A DNA stretch of 64,000 bases, from contig KV748176.1 in NCBI GenBank assembly GCA_001692895.1, positions 1,612,001-1,676,000 of the forward strand. Direction: 5' to 3'. The notes below the pieces were generated by a model. That model saw only the letters and a program-made list of their open reading frames with translations, was not told the DNA's origin and did no database searches. The DNA comes from Cenococcum geophilum 1.58 (taxonomy: Eukaryota; Ascomycota; Dothideomycetes; Gloniales; Gloniaceae). This document shows positions 35,330 through 49,540 of this stretch, in pieces (position 1 is the first letter of the stretch; every line of letters begins with the position of its first letter). The position numbers and the translations under genes are program-made.

Positions 35330-38300
35330 AAATAATTAACTAGTTAATAGCTAATAATATAGCGTTAGAGGAAAGGGTTAATAGGATTAGAGCGGTAAAG
35401 GTTAAGTTACTATCTATTAAAAGATTCTTAGGAGAAAGGTTAAAGCTTAAAGGATTTCTTACGTAAATGTACTTTAAAGTTTTATAGGAAGGGGTAAAGC
35501 TACTAATACCTATAGATTAAATAGCTTACGCAGGACTATTCTTGTTAGGAAGAGCACTTAAGTAGTTTAAGCCTTACCTTATAGAAATATAGGCAAACGG
35601 AATAACAACCACTAATTAGGAGGTGCGATTTATATTCTTAAGCTAGGAAGGGTTTATAGAGCAACTTACACAAATATTTAGAGACCTAGAGGCAGTTACT
35701 ACAGTAGAAAAAAAACTCCAAGACATTACGCAATAAACCTTAGCAATTAAGTATATAATATAGTTCTAGACGCTAGCAATATAAATAAAGTAGAATAATA
35801 GGGCGCTTATAGCATAGTATAAATAGGGACTTAAGGCTAAAGTTTAAGACGTAATTATTTTAATGGAAGATATAGATACCCTAAAAGAGTTAATAGATTA
35901 AGCGATTAAGATTAATAATTGGATCTACCAAAGGAAATAGACTAAAAGAGGTTAAGATAGAGTTCTATAGTTATATAAGGCGTAAAGCACGCAATAACTA
36001 AAGCTAAATTAGAAAATATAGTATAGCGTAGAGCTAATAGACCTAAGTAGTACCAAAGAAGCCTATAAAAGATAGAGTAAAAAACTATAGAAACCTAGAG
36101 GTTAAGGATCTAGTAATTATAGGACTAAGGAGTAAAGGCTAAACCAGGGATCTTAGCAGCAGAAAATATTTAGGCGGACTCTATAGCAAAGTTAATAGTT
36201 TAAAGACGGAGCTTATATAAATTACGGGAAATAAGGTTATTTTACAAGGGATTATAAAGATAGTTAGAGTTACTATACAATAAAGGGAACTAGACTAATA
36301 GTAGAAGATATATATATATAGAGGGACGATAGTATACTATAAGGAATAAAAGAGTGTTTAATTAAAAGTTTCGCGTTTTATTATAATAACGTATACTAAA
36401 TTTATAAAGACGCTAAGTATGGCGCAAGCTATTAGCTATAAAAGCCAAAATCTATAGAGTATAGAGGAACCAATAAACCAGTTCGCAAATTGGACATTAA
36501 GGATAATAAATTTAATATAGGTAAAATATTCTATAATAATAAGGCAACGAAGGCGGCTTACTAGAAGCATGTAGACCTTAAAGATATTATATAAGAGGCA
36601 GAGGATAATTCCACTACAGAATAGGGAATATTAGTAGGGATTAAGACCCCACTAGATACAATATCTATCGCTTTATAAGACGCAAGAGAAGTAGAATAGC
36701 AAACTACTTCGGCACTTAATAAAGGCAAGAAGCTAAAGGCTTAAGATTCTTAAGATAAGATAAGGTAGACCTAAGGACCTATAATAAACAGTAATCAATA
36801 GAGCAGGGCAGTAGCTTAGTTTAAGGATATACAAATAAGCTTAGGATAGAATTTCCCACAGGCATAAGATTCTTAAGACGAGATAAGTAAGATTTAAGAC
36901 TCTTAAAACAAGATAAGAATACTAAATAAGCCTAGTTAAACTAAGGCTAAAGCAAAGCTTAAGTTAGAAGTAAGCTCGGGATTAAAGAATCTAAGGGACT
37001 AAGAATTCGGAGAATAAATAAGAACACCTATAAGAAAGAAGCAAGGAGCCTTCTTATAGATTAGAGAATCTGCAATATAAACAGTAACTAGACTAAGAGA
37101 CAAGTATATAGACCTAGAAGACTTACTAGGGGAACACAGTATTTAGCCTAAAGATTAAAAAGTTAATACTAAGATTAAGAAGCAAGATAACTTTAAGGAT
37201 CCACTTATAAGACGCGAAAAGAAAGAAACTATAAAGGAGTTTAGAGTAAGAATTACCTTATAGTAAGAACAGAAACTAGATAAGAGATCTAGTATATTAG
37301 GACGTATAAGGGATAAAGCGCTAGTACGAAGAATTACTAATAGGCCTAGAGTAGGCATACTAAGGGCTAAGTAGCTTACTAAACTGGAACAAGAAGAGGA
37401 TCTAAGGATTTTAACTAGGTTTAAAGAACGACATATAAAGGGCTATCACGATGCAGTAATAAGAAGATACTTCCTTATAAATAAACCGTATACACTCTAG
37501 CAGCTGTACTAAAAGTAGTATAGGTAAAGGCACAATGATAAATTGGAAGATTTCTATATATAGTTAGATGAAAAAGTTATTTAAGACCACCCAATTATAG
37601 AAAAGGCTATAAATTATATTAAAGGAGCCTTAATTATAATATTAAAGGATCTAGAGGAATAATTAGAGGACTAGAGAAGCGAGAGATATATCTTAGTACC
37701 CGCGAATAAAGTCGTAACGTTTAGATTAATATAATAAAGGTTTAAACTTAAGGACGAAGATAAGCTAAGAGTTAACCTAAGATACTAAGCGTATTATACG
37801 TTATTATAGATTATATATATAGACGATATATACAAGATATACAAAAACCCAAAGAAAAAGAATTAGAAATACCCCATAAGAATATATTAGTTAGTAAAAG
37901 AATAGAAGTATTAAAACGCTAAGTATATATATAGTTAGTATCTAATAGAAGTTTAGGAGTTAGGGGACTTAATACTTTAGCCAGGAAGATTCCTTACGGA
38001 AGAATGCCTAGATGGACGATAGTAGTAGGAATGCCTAAAGAATACGTATCTATGGCATATTAAAGATAAAAAGCGAACTAAGTATTGGCTAAAGTTAGAC
38101 TAAGTATAAATAGGATTAAATAGCCAATAGTTGGGAAAAGTAGAGGCCTATAGAACCAAAGGGAGCCAGTAGTAGAGCCTTAGACCCTTAAAGGAATTTA
38201 AGGATAATACCTAAATTTATAAGTTAAGTGGTAAGATTAATAGTTTAAGGCACTAATAGATAGTGGAGTAATAAGGAACTATATCTTACTAATAGTAGTT

Positions 38301-41300
38301 AAAAGAATGGGATTACCTTATAGGTAAAAGAAGGGACCTTACCTATTAGTGATAATTTTAGGAAATCCGATAGCCTATAGAGGAGGCATTATTAATCTTA
38401 AAACAGGACCTATTTAGTTAACTATTAAAGGGAGATAAATTAAGATGTCTTTTAATATATTACTATTAGGAAATAATAAGATAGTATTAGGAATACCTTA
38501 GTTATAGGAATACAATCTAAGGATTAATTAGGTTATAGGTTAGGTCGATATTAAGGATACTTAACGCTATAAGATATAATAATAAGCTAAGTTAATATAG
38601 TACTAAGTGGGAGCAACCTATAAAGAAATAGAAAAAGGACTAAGTTATATACTAAAGAGATACTATAAGTATAGTAAGAAACTATAGTTACTAGAAAGCG
38701 AAAAGCTGTTAAAGTATATAGCATAGGACTATAAGATAGAATTAGAACTAGGAATAAGTCTAAGGTTCTTTCCAATCTATAAGCTTACTAAAGAGGAAGG
38801 TAGAGTATTAAAAGAGTTTATCTAAGAAAACTTATAAAAGGGATATATTAGACTATCGCAGTTATTAGCGGGATATCCAGTACTATTTATACTAAAGAAG
38901 AATGGTAAACTAAGGCTATATATCGACTATAGACAGTTAAACAGCATTACTAGGAAGGATAGGTATCCTTTACCCTTAATTAGCGAAATCTAAGACAGAA
39001 TAGGTAACGTGTAAATCTTTATAAAGATAGATCTAAGATAGGCGTACTATTAGATTAGAATTAAGGAAGGCAACAAATAGAAGGCAGCCTTTAGGTTAAA
39101 GGAAGGACTATATAAACTATTAGTTATGCAATTTAGGCTTATAAATACACTAGTAATATTCTAGAAGCGTATTAACAATATATTAGGAGAATACTTAAAT
39201 AAATTTATTATAGTATACCTTAACAATATTATTATCTACTTAATAACTAAGGGAGAATACAGAGAATATATTAAATAGGTCTTAAAGAGACTATAGAAAG
39301 AACAGATGCTAATAGCGATTAAGAAATACAAGTTCTTTACTAGGAAGACCGATTTTATTAAATTTATTATTAAACTAGGCCAACTTAGTATAGATCTAAA
39401 GAAGATTAAGGCTATAGTAAATTAGTAGGAACCAGAGAACGTTATATAGTTAAGATTATTTCTAGGGTTTTATAATTACTGCAGGAGGTTTATAGCGCAA
39501 TAGTTAAAGAACATTAAGCTATTTACGCAACTAATTAAAAAAAACTATAGGCATAGGGAGAGGAATAAAGGGAGCTCTTTAGGAAAGTTAAAGAGTTATT
39601 TACCTAGAAGCTAGTTCTTAAGATCTATTAACTAGAACTAAAGATGGTTATAAAAATAAATGTATTAGATTATATACTAGGGGCATACTTTATATAAAGA
39701 TATTAAGATAAATGGTACCTAGTGGCATATTATAGTCGGAAGATAATACTACTAGAGTTAAACTATAACATCTATAATAAGGAGTTATTAGGTATAGTTA
39801 TAGCACTAAAGGAATAGAGAGCATTCTTGCAAGGTATAGAGAAACTATTTATAGTTAAAACAGATTATAAGAACCTAATAGAATTCCTAATAATAAAGGA
39901 ACTTAACTAAAGATAGGTTAGATGGGCAGAGATACTTATAGAATACTATTTTAAGATTTAGTATACTAAGGGTATAGACAATACATAAGCAGACGCTCTA
40001 AGTTAAAAAGCTAAACTATAAAATAATAAGAAGCCATTAGGGGCTTTACTGCAAAAAGACACAGACGGATTGATTAGGTATAATCATCTAAAAATTATAG
40101 CAACTTAAGAAGAACTAGATAGAGTTTATAAGTCACTAAAGAGCTTTTAGGTATAAAGGATTCTAAAAGCACAACTAGAAGATCTATAGATGGATATATA
40201 TAAGAATTGTGAAGCGACGTATATCCTAAAAAGCATAGCAGAGCAATTTATAAAAGAGTTCTATAGGGGAATAACTTAAGGACACAATAGAGCTATAGGC
40301 TTAGTATTAAGACTCTAGGAGGAGTATATTATTAATGAAATTTAGGGCTTAGTAAGAAAAGTTATAAAAGAATATCTAGATTGCTAAAGAAATAAACTAA
40401 TAAGGTATAAGCCATATAGAGGGCTACAACCTATTAAGACGCTAGAAAGACTATAGGAGGTTATATTATAGGACTTTATTATTAAGTTACCAAAATTAAG
40501 AGATTCTATTACTGGACAAGATTATAACGCGATTTTAGTAATAGTAGATAAGCTTATGAAGTGGGGATACTTTATAGCATATATAGAAGAGATATCAGCA
40601 GAAGATATCACTAGAATCTATATTAAAAAAGTATTCGTAAGATATAGAGCACTAAGTAAGATTATATTAGATAGAGATTTAAGATTTATAGTAGCATTCT
40701 AGGAGGTATTCTTAGCGGAGTAAGGAGTTAGAGTAGTAACTTCCACCGTATATTATCCGCAGATAGACGGTTAAATAGAAAGATTAAATTAGATACTAGA
40801 ATAGTATCTAAGACACTATATTAACTACGCATAGAATAATTAGATATTATTATTACTAGTTATATAGTTTATATATAATACAACACCGTAAAAAGGAATG
40901 GGTATATTACCATTTAAGGCGAATTACGGATACAAGCTAAGAATATCGTTATTACTATAGCAAGTAAAGAAAATAAGTAGCACAGCTAAAGAAAGAATAA
41001 AGATGTTAATAAATCTTTATATAGACCTTATAGAAATAGTAAAGACAGTATAATAGAGAATAAAAAAGTACTATAATACTAAGAGATCTAAGGGACCAGA
41101 TCTTAAGGAGGGAGATAAAGTATAGTTACTATATAAAAATTTCAAAAGTCGACGACTAAGTAAGAGGTTAGACTATATTAGACTAGGACCTTTTAAAATT
41201 AAGTAAAGAATTTTACTAGTTACATTTAAGTTAAACTTACTAGCTAAAATAAAGATCTACCCTATATAGCATATTATAATGCTAGAGTTAGCACACGGGA

Positions 41301-41520
41301 ATATTAAGCCACTAATTTATAAAGTAGATATATATAGAGGACAAGAAGAAGACAAATAGCAAGTTTTAAAGATTGTTAGCTATAAGAACATTAACAATAA
41401 AATATAGTATAAAGTAAAGTGGATAGGCTATATAAAGACTACCTAGAAACCACTAGAGAATTTAAAAAATGCTATAGAAAAGGTATAGGAGTATTAAAAG
41501 AGAGTAGGTTAGGTAGTATT
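35330..41520 (+). pseudogene. chromovirus gag-pol polyprotein, inactivated
   Basis: Plus strand. Gag 35390-36000 (SIKRFLGERLKLKGFL, TLKELIDQAIKINN); zinc knuckle 36203-36260 (NYGK*GYFTRDYKD, Cys to Tyr); protease 38240-38500 with ALIDSGVIRNYI, the aspartic active site DSG; RT 38760-39500 with [20 protein letters not shown] and VYLNNIIIYL (family YLDD); RNase H to about 40010; integrase 40250-41080 with HNRA...LDCQRNK, ALSKIILDRDLRF and STVYYPQIDGQIERLNQ; a GPF-type C-terminal region near 41170-41300; chromodomain 41350-41460 with YKVKWIGY. Asp/Asn and Cys/Tyr changes and stops at Gln/Trp are RIP products. The open stretch 41419-41682 is the chromodomain end plus read-through, not an independent gene. 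Confidence 0.92.
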
Positions 41521-42231
41521 AATAAAGAAGGATTACTAAAGAATAAGTTACCTAAGAGGGACTTAGAAAGAGTAGTTGCCAAGCTACTTAAATCTATTTC
41601 CTTCTCTATTAGAAGAGAATCTATTTTTTTATCACTAAGTTCTAGCAAACCCTATTCTACTAGTTTCCACTCCTTAGAATAAACCTTCTTATATACCTTT
41701 TTAAGATAAAGTAAACGGGTAAACGCCATAATACAAGTATCTAGAGCCTTCTATTCCGCATTATAAGAACGTTTCAACTTTATAAGGGCTTAAGACAGTT
41801 TACTATCTAGCTGTATAGCAGTAGATTAAATATAAAACCCTAAGACAAATTAATTAGGGAACTAGACGACTATTAAGAGTAATAGGTCGCGTATACTTAG
41901 CATTAAAAGTAAAGCAAACATTATAAGATAAACAAATATTTACTTTAGTGCACTCTAAATAAGAGAACGGTTATCGTAAAGATAGGTTTACTAACACAAT
42001 ATAAACCAACCCCTCTTTCGAACAGCGGGAATATAAAAACGGTATAATCTCACTAAGAGATAATATTACAGCAACAGTACGAGCACGACGTTGGGCGTAT
42101 AAAGAAGAAATTGCTTTTAGTATAATAAGTAATAATATTAACCAAATTAATTAAACGGATATTACACCTCTAATAAACAACTTAGAGATATTTTAAATCT
42201 TTAAGGATAAAAATAAAGAGGAGGGAGATAG

Positions 42232-42656
42232 TATTACGGACGCTTTAAGTACAATATTATAACTACTTAGAGAAGAGTTAAAAGAAGCTAGTTAGTTAAT
42301 TTAGGCACGGTCCAGAATAGAGCTAGTAGAGCTATATAACGAGGAATAGTAGCTAAGGTTATATAATATACTACGTATTAAATAAGAGGAATGGGAGGAA
42401 CTTACGTACCTTATATATAAGACGTATATTATATATAAGAAGGATTTTATAGGAGTACGGTTGTGTATTTAAGGACCCTTAGTCCCTACCTAGATAGTTC
42501 CTTCCTTATAGTAATTCTTAGAATACAATTAGAGTTAATCTATTAGGTAACCACTCCACCAGTTATTATTACATTATTAACTTTTGTACTTGCATTTCCT
42601 ACACACCTAGCCTAATAACGAGCCCATTGTAGTTCTTGCTACAAGGTTCCGTTACA
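42232..42656 (+). repeat. 3' LTR of chromovirus
   Basis: 425 bp; preceded by the purine-rich AAAATAAAGAGGAGGGAGATAG that would serve as polypurine tract. Followed by target duplication TGCTA. Confidence 0.94.
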
Positions 42657-43638
42657 TGCTATACATTTTATAAGAGCCGTATACAACTTCGTTATTATAG
42701 CTTAGTATTGCACCCACAATAAGGAGACACTACGATATATACACCACGCCCTATATTAAATTAATATGCTTAAAGGCGTGTTTTAAAGTTTCTATCTAAA
42801 GGTAAAGGATTTTAATACGGGCCATTTTAATATACTAAAATTCCATGCCCTTATATATTTTAAGGAAAATATCCGCCTATACGGATATACAGATAGGTAC
42901 TACACTAGCGTAAATAGCGAAGCTAGACACCGTTATATTATTAAGCCGTTTTATAACTTAACAAATAAACGGGATTCGCTATCTTAAATATGCTCTTATA
43001 ATTTAAGACAGGTAGTAGTACTAGCAATAGAAGACGAAATAGCTTTTATAAATAGTAATTCTATACTATAGTCTTCCTAATATCTAGAGGTGCAGGTTAC
43101 TTAACTAATATAGTATTTAGCAGTTATAAAGCTTTAGTGGCCTTTAGAAGACATAAATAGGGCAACAGATCTTATCTAAAGGCGTCTTAGGTTAAAGACG
43201 TAGCTTTATATATCTTATATAGCAAACTGCTGCGAAATCCTAGGGTTTCTAAACGGCATTATAGTATTTATCTAAGAGTATAGGCGAAAACTATAAGGCG
43301 AATATACCTAGAACTCCAATATAGACCGGAAAGAGAAGGACCCCTTATAGGTTAAGCGCCTGCTTATTAAAATATATCTATTTATTCGCTATTAGAAACA
43401 AGATGGAAAAAATACAACCGACCTTAAGGGCCAAATTAGTAAGGTAGTACGTTATATACCAAATTAGCAATGTTTTAACTAGTAGAGGCGTGATTATATA
43501 TAGGTCTAGGAGTATATAGATAACGGCAACCGTATTAGAAAGGGCCGCACGCCGTTAAGTAGAAGACTTATAGGCCAGCTTTAGCTAATTGTTACTATTC
43601 TAGATATTAAAAGGTTAGATAAGTACGGTATATACATA
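42657..43638 (+). pseudogene. KDZ/Plavaka-type transposase, 3' portion
   Basis: Continues the reading frame cut at 34743. Around 42790-43000 it reads DFNTGHFNILKFHALIYFKE, then IRLYGYTDRYYTSVNSEARH, matching the C-terminal block of KDZ-type transposases (FHxPKFHxxxHY, IRLFGxTDxxNTExxERLH). Later sequence is decayed. The 175-bp MITE at 43639 lies just downstream or within the element. Terminal inverted repeats of the transposon were not located. Confidence 0.75.
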
Positions 43639-43813
43639 TCCCTTAACCCGTTAATTCGCGTCCAACGGTTATCGATAAGAGCTAGCCAATCAATCGAGCT
43701 GAATTTAACGCCCGTACTGAGAAATACGAAGCTATTGATTAGGTGCACGCGTTGTTTTAAAACCGGTATTCGCGCATGGACCACTTCTCGTTAGACGCTA
43801 ACGGGTTAAGGGA
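43639..43813. mobile_element. 175-bp MITE with TA target duplication
   Basis: Terminal inverted repeats TCCCTTAACCCGTTA / TAACGGGTTAAGGGA, flanked by TA on both sides (43637-43638; 43814-43815), as for Tc1/mariner-type non-autonomous elements. Un-RIPed composition in a RIPed neighbourhood. The 67-codon minus frame across it (43581-43784) is chance. Confidence 0.88.
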
Positions 43814-44160
43814 TAGTATACTAGAGCTATAGTAGAGCTACTTTAGCTATTAAATTATAGACTGCCGTATCTAACACACGGTATAGTTAAGGTGAAAAGG
43901 TAGCCGCGCTTAAGCGTAAATACTAGGTAAGTACTTAGAGGTAGTCGCTTTTATTTAATACTATCTATTCTATAAAGCGCGCATATTATTCTAGCCGCTA
44001 CTTCTTATCCAGGTTTATACTACGTTAATAATTATATTAATTAGGACCAATATAATACTCTATACTCGGACAACTTTCTTAAAAAAGGAACTCGTATTGC
44101 GTTATTATATAGAAGCTAGGATAAATAGTAAAAGCAGCTAAGCTAGTATAAAACCTATAA
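43814..44160. other. RIPed sequence after MITE
   Basis: About 350 bp of decayed AT-rich DNA, probably the remaining end of the KDZ/Plavaka transposon. No domain recognised. Confidence 0.45.
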
Positions 44161-44179
44161 TATATAATATAATAATAAA

Positions 44180-44292
44180 CCTATATAAGATTGTATAAAA
44201 TTATATAAGATTATATAAGATTATATAAGATTATATAAAATTATATAAGATTATATAAAATTATATAAGATTATATAAGATTATATATAATA
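44180..44292. repeat. 11-bp tandem repeat
   Basis: About ten units of ATTATATAAGA with A/G variation at one position. Confidence 0.9.
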
Positions 44293-44397
44293 TATATTAT
44301 AAGCTAGCATACTATAGGCTAAGAAAATAGTAAAAATTCATTTGCGCAATTAGTATACAACTTTAAAATAATATATTACATTACCTTAATTGCATGT

Positions 44398-44655
44398 TAA
44401 GGAATGTGCAGTTAGCTTTTAAAGTTATTAAGTAGGTCAACTGCGTATTATTTAACTTTTAAATATGTTAAGTTGGTTAATTGCGTATTAAGTTAGTTAA
44501 GTTAAATATTAAGTTGGTTAATTGCGTGTTAAGTTAGTTAAGTTAAATGATAAGTTAGTTAATTACGTGTTAAGTTGGTTAAGTTGCATATTAAGTTAGT
44601 TAATTGCGTATTAAGTTAGTTAAGTTGTATATTAAGTTGGTCAATTATATATCAA
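44398..44655. repeat. Minisatellite of TTAAGTTGGTTAATTGCG type
   Basis: Alternating half-units TTAAGTTRGTTAATTGCGT and TTAAGTTRGTTAAGTTAAAT/GCAT repeat about seven times. Non-coding. Confidence 0.88.
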
Positions 44656-45299
44656 TTACGCGAAACGCGCTAAACAAAGTCTACTTAAATCTCATCTTGC
44701 GAATATTTTCCCGATAAATGCTAAGAGATCTAAGGGACTAGATCTTAAGGAGGGAGATAAAGTATAGCTACTATATAAAAAATTTAAGGGTTAATAACTA
44801 AGTAAGAAGTTAAACTATATTAGACTAGGACCTTTTAAAATTATATAAAGGATTTTACTAGTTATATTTAAGTTAGACCTACTAGCTAGAATAAAGATCT
44901 ACCCTATATAGTATATTATAATACTAGAACTAGTATATAGAAATGCTAAGCTACTAGTCTATAAAGTAGATATATATAATAATAATAATAATAATTTATT
45001 ACTTAACGTCCGATTCGGATCCCTATTAGGCCCACGCGGACTACTCCTTATATATATAGGGAGAAAACTCTATTTAAGAAAACCCCGTAATCTATCTCCC
45101 CGCCTTTTAGGACTTGCCTATAAGGCGCCTATGAGGCGCCTACGAGTTACCTATAGTGCTTTTACTACCTTACTTTTTAACCTTCTTAGGAACCACTGCT
45201 GCCGTAACAAGCCTACGGACGCGCTAGTATTGTAAACTTTACTCTACTACTATAGAGTTATTAGGGGGCGCCCATTGCTTACCCCCCCACCCTTTATTA

Positions 45300-48200
45300 C
45301 CATTTCCCTTATAACCCGGAACTGGTTTAGTATATTTTAGCTAATAAGCTACTAGGTAACCGCCTTAAGGCCTTTTTATATTAAGAGCAGTGTATTATAG
45401 TTCTCTATGCCAGCTACTAAAAGTATCACTTCTTAGTTGGTGCGTAAGGGGCATAACAGTATTATATATTTTGGTGTCTGTCTTAACCAGCTATATTCGC
45501 ATCTTAGGCTACCTACTAGGATACCCACCTAGTAGAGCTAGTCTTTTAGTCCTATTATTCCTATTCTTAAAAGTATTGCCATTATATTTTCTGCCTTTAT
45601 TAGGCCTTTTTAGAGCCCTAAAGTATTTACCCCCTATAGCGTTAACCATACTATAGCTTAGGTTCCTCTTATCTTAGTTAGCCTCTGTACCTTTAACTCC
45701 TATACGCCTTTCCAGCGTTAGTCTAACCAGTATTATATTACAGTAGATGGTTTCCTAGCATTCTTTTATACTCTACTTTAGCTCCTTTCTCTTTCTTACT
45801 ATTATCTTTACTGGCCTCTTACGCGTCTCCCTTCCTCCTCTATATAGGCCTAGGCCCTAAAGAAGCACCATTCTTCTTCTACTTTCTTTACCTGTTTCTC
45901 TATTATATCTTCCCTACTTTAGGGTTGTTAGTTTATTCTCCTACAGGGCGCCCTAGGGTCCCTCTATAGTTTGTTTAGGCGTGTCTTAATATACTTTATA
46001 ATATTAGAGTTACATTTATTTTAGGCCCTTTATATTGCAGCGGCTTTAATATATAGTTATAGGGGGGGAATATTGGCTTCCTTCTTAAGCAGTGCTGTGG
46101 CTGTTCGCTTATATCCGCCTATTATACTCTAAAGGTAGGCTATTTAGACCTTTTGGAGTAGTTTAAGGAGCGACTTAGGGGGGCCTTTTTTAGATTCTCT
46201 AATGGCCTAAATACTGGACCTATATGTTATAGTTAGCCAGACAACTACTATATATAGTAGGCGTGACCTTTAAAAGCATGGGCCCTATATAGAATTGACG
46301 ATCCTAAATAATGCGATGTACTATACTTAGCCCTTACGGGCCGCTTACGCCGCATATACGCTCTACTAGAGCTTACTATCTACCCATACTCCTAATACCC
46401 TTAGGCCCTACACTGGTTAACCCCTAAAGCCTTAGATGCGGATTATATGCTAGAGATCTATAAATTAGTTACGTTTTCTTATAAAATAGATTAGCTGGTA
46501 TTTCTCTAGTAAGAATTAAACTCTATATTGTCTTGCCTATTCTATATAGGTATTATAAGCTTTCTCTAGCATTCTGCAATTCTCTGCGGCTAATAGCCCG
46601 TATATAATTAGGTTTATATCGTTAACGAAGCCTATCCCCTAGGTTGCCCCTTTCTTAAAGGAGTTAAGCAGGTTGCTTATAAAGAAAAGGAAGAGTATAG
46701 GCAAGAGGGGTAATNCTTANNGTATTNCTNTTNNNACTNNAATAGNGGGGCTNTNGTATCCGCTAAAGACTANTAATNTTTCTTTNTNNCCTATAAACCC
46801 TTAGATAAATTATATAATCTATTCTAAGAAGCCTTTTACCCTAAGGATGTATAGGAGACGCTTGTAGGGTACGTTATTATAGGCGCCACTAATATCTAGG
46901 CTAAGTATTAATACTATAAAGTCCCTTTACATCGCCCATGTAGATTTAATAGTAGCAGCAAGTAGCGTAAGTGCTAATAGTATTAAGCAGTTCTTTCTTG
47001 CCCCCATTTAGCTCTGTAGTAGTAGGGCATATTCCTTAGCCGTATCTACTATGCGGTCCGCTATTACCTTTTCTAAAATCTTACTAAGGGTATTTTCTAA
47101 GGCAATAGGGCGGTAGCTTCCTAGGATTAAGTAATCTGCTTTACCTTCTTTTTGTAAAATAACCGTCGTCATAGATCTTCCGAGTCGTAGGTAGTATCCT
47201 ATAGTAAAGTATACTCTAGCTATATCTATAAGCTAGGGTGCTATAAATAGTCTATAGGTCTTTAAGGCCTTATTTAGAATTCTATCTAGACCTAGTACTA
47301 TATTATTTAAAAGGCGGCTAATAGTTCTGGCTATTTCCTCTATTATTATATCGCTGTCGATCCGCAGGCGAGTTACCAGTGCTTCACCTATAATATTACT
47401 AAGGTCTACTAGAGCTGGTTAGGGGGAAAACCTTTCTATAAGGATCTTTGCCTTCTTATTATTATTGTTAGTGGCCTATAATTCCCCTACTCTTCGTAGG
47501 GGTAGTAGGTATAAGTTTTCTACTAGTCACCCTACCTTTTTCTTTACTTATTTTGCTATGGCCTACAGGCCCTTATTATAGGGGAGGCTCGGGTTAAAAG
47601 TATACTTGTTTATAAATCGTCTCTAGTTATTCCTTACTTCTTTTTTTAGGGTATTCTTTAACTAGTTTCTTATATCTTTATATTATCTCTTATCTTTAGG
47701 ATTATAGCTGCTTAAGTATTTCCTTCTTACTTGTCGTTAGCTAGCTATAAGAACTGCGTATTATACAGACCAAGCGTATCACGTATAGGGGCCCAGTCTT
47801 AAGACCGGGCAGTGCTCTTCTAGCCTATTTTTAATCGCTACCTAGATCCTTTTTAGTCTTTGGTCGATTTCCTTAGGGGTAGCTAATAAGCCTCGCTCGT
47901 TTAGTATCGGGTGGATTTCTTCTAGGTCTTAGAGTTGTTGTTTAACTATATTAAGGAAGCTGTCTGCCTTAAGCATCCTTATTACGTATCTTTTGCTATT
48001 TAGTTACGCCTTAATGTCCAAATCTAGCTATATCTGGATAGGGATATAGTCTAAGGTAAGTGCCCATTCTTCTTTAGGGTTATACCTTTTAAGTCTCTAG
48101 TATAGGCCTTCGTCTATAAATATAAGGTCAATTATACTTTTAGCGGATCCTTATTGCTATATAATTGCTCTAGGGGGAGTAGCCAGCTTAAGGCCCTAGG

Positions 48201-49000
48201 TGTCTATAGCTTTTAGTAGGCACTCTACCTATTGTTTAGCAGTAATATAGATACCCCCCTACCGCGGGTAGTGGAGGTTTATATCTCCTAGTAGGATAAA
48301 CTCTATGCCTTCGGTTTTAAGTAAGCTTATTACTAATATAATATTCTCTATTTATAGGACCCCTTTAACCCTAGGGTTATATACATTAATAATTTATACC
48401 AGTCCTCTATATGTCTAGATTGTTATAACTACAATATCTAGATTAACTACCTGCTATAACCATAAGGATAGGCTAATAGTTTTGCTAACCATAAAGCATA
48501 CGCATGTGGCTGCTTTTGGTTTATATAGAAGCTAAAATCCTTAGGGGCAGTATATTAATTATATATAGGTATTATAGTACGGCTCTTATATAGTAAGGAT
48601 ATAGTATTTCTCTAGGTTTAGACTATCTAGTAAGGGCCTTATAAAATAGTGGTTTGTGTTGCCATAGTTATACTATATAATAGATAGGTGGTGGACCCCT
48701 AGCAAGGGTCCTTCGCCTCTCTATTATTCCTTACTTCTTCTATTTCCACTTTCTCTAGGATATTTAGAACTTTTATCTCTTATATCTATACCCTAGTTAC
48801 TACTTATTTTATATAAAGCTTTCCATTCCCATATTTTATATTCCTACTAGCGCTTCTATATCTAAATCTATTATTATCTCTAGTTCTTCCCCTATTCTTA
48901 CTAGTTAGCTATATACCCTTTAAGAGTCGGCTGCAAATATTATATTTACCGCGTTAAGTCTAATTCTTAATTGTCCCAGTCTTAAGCTTACTATAGCTAT
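45300..49000 (-). pseudogene. LINE ORF2: endonuclease and reverse transcriptase, inactivated
   Basis: Minus strand. Apurinic-type endonuclease at 47990-48520: EFILLGDINLHYPR, SAKSIIDLIFIDEGL, EEWALTLDYIPIQI. RT at 46400-47200: SYRPIALENTLSKILEKVIA, ARKNCLILLALTLLAA, LSLDISGAYNNVPYKRLLYI and GFVNDINLI (family FADD/FVDD) near 46590-46620. Non-LTR type. RIP-type stops throughout; a cluster of N bases at 46716-46790 falls in the RT region. A downstream RNase H or zinc knuckle region (45.3-46.3 kb) was not resolved. Confidence 0.88.
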
Positions 49001-49540
49001 CTATAAGGGTCTTCCTATAGGGCGTCCTCTCCCTTATATCCCCTATAACCCTTATATCCCTATACGGTCTAGTAATATTACACAGCGTTACTTCTAGCCC
49101 GTTAAGACTTGGGATGGCTAGCCTATCCCCCTAGTATTAAAGGTAGGAAACGCTAGAAAGGCACCTACGCTCCCCTAGCTTATCGCCTATTATTTCCATT
49201 TATATAACCTAGCGTGCAGTTATTCCTACAGCTGTTAAGCCCTAACCTTTTATCTCCTATATTTAATACAGTCTTCTCTCTCCTATACCTTATATATACT
49301 TCAATAACAGTTTACGCATTTTATTTAGTCTTAATTTAAGCAGTGTCTTATATTATAGGGGCCTACACAGTAGCTATAGCATACCTATGCTGCGTATGTG
49401 GATTAGGTGTGCCCCCATTATATACAGCAATAGCATCGTTTTAGGCGGAGTCTATAGTTATAGAGCCTTACGTTATATATAAGGCCATTTATAATAACGT
49501 CAGGAAAACGGGGAGTGGCGCAGGAAATTTGGTTTCGCTA

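Larger units (their letters stand above)
34744..42656 (+). mobile_element. Ty3 chromovirus LTR retrotransposon, RIPed
   Basis: 424-bp LTR at 34744-35167 and 425-bp LTR at 42232-42656 (TRTTACGGACGC...GTTCCGTTACA) with a perfect TGCTA target duplication (34739-34743; 42657-42661). Interior on plus strand: gag, zinc knuckle, protease, RT, RNase H, integrase, chromodomain. It sits inside the KDZ/Plavaka transposase. Length 7.9 kb is normal for fungal chromoviruses, and the chromodomain explains preference for heterochromatin such as this block. Confidence 0.95.

Noticed and set aside
43581-43784. 67-codon minus frame
   Set aside because: Lies across the un-RIPed 175-bp MITE; open by composition only.
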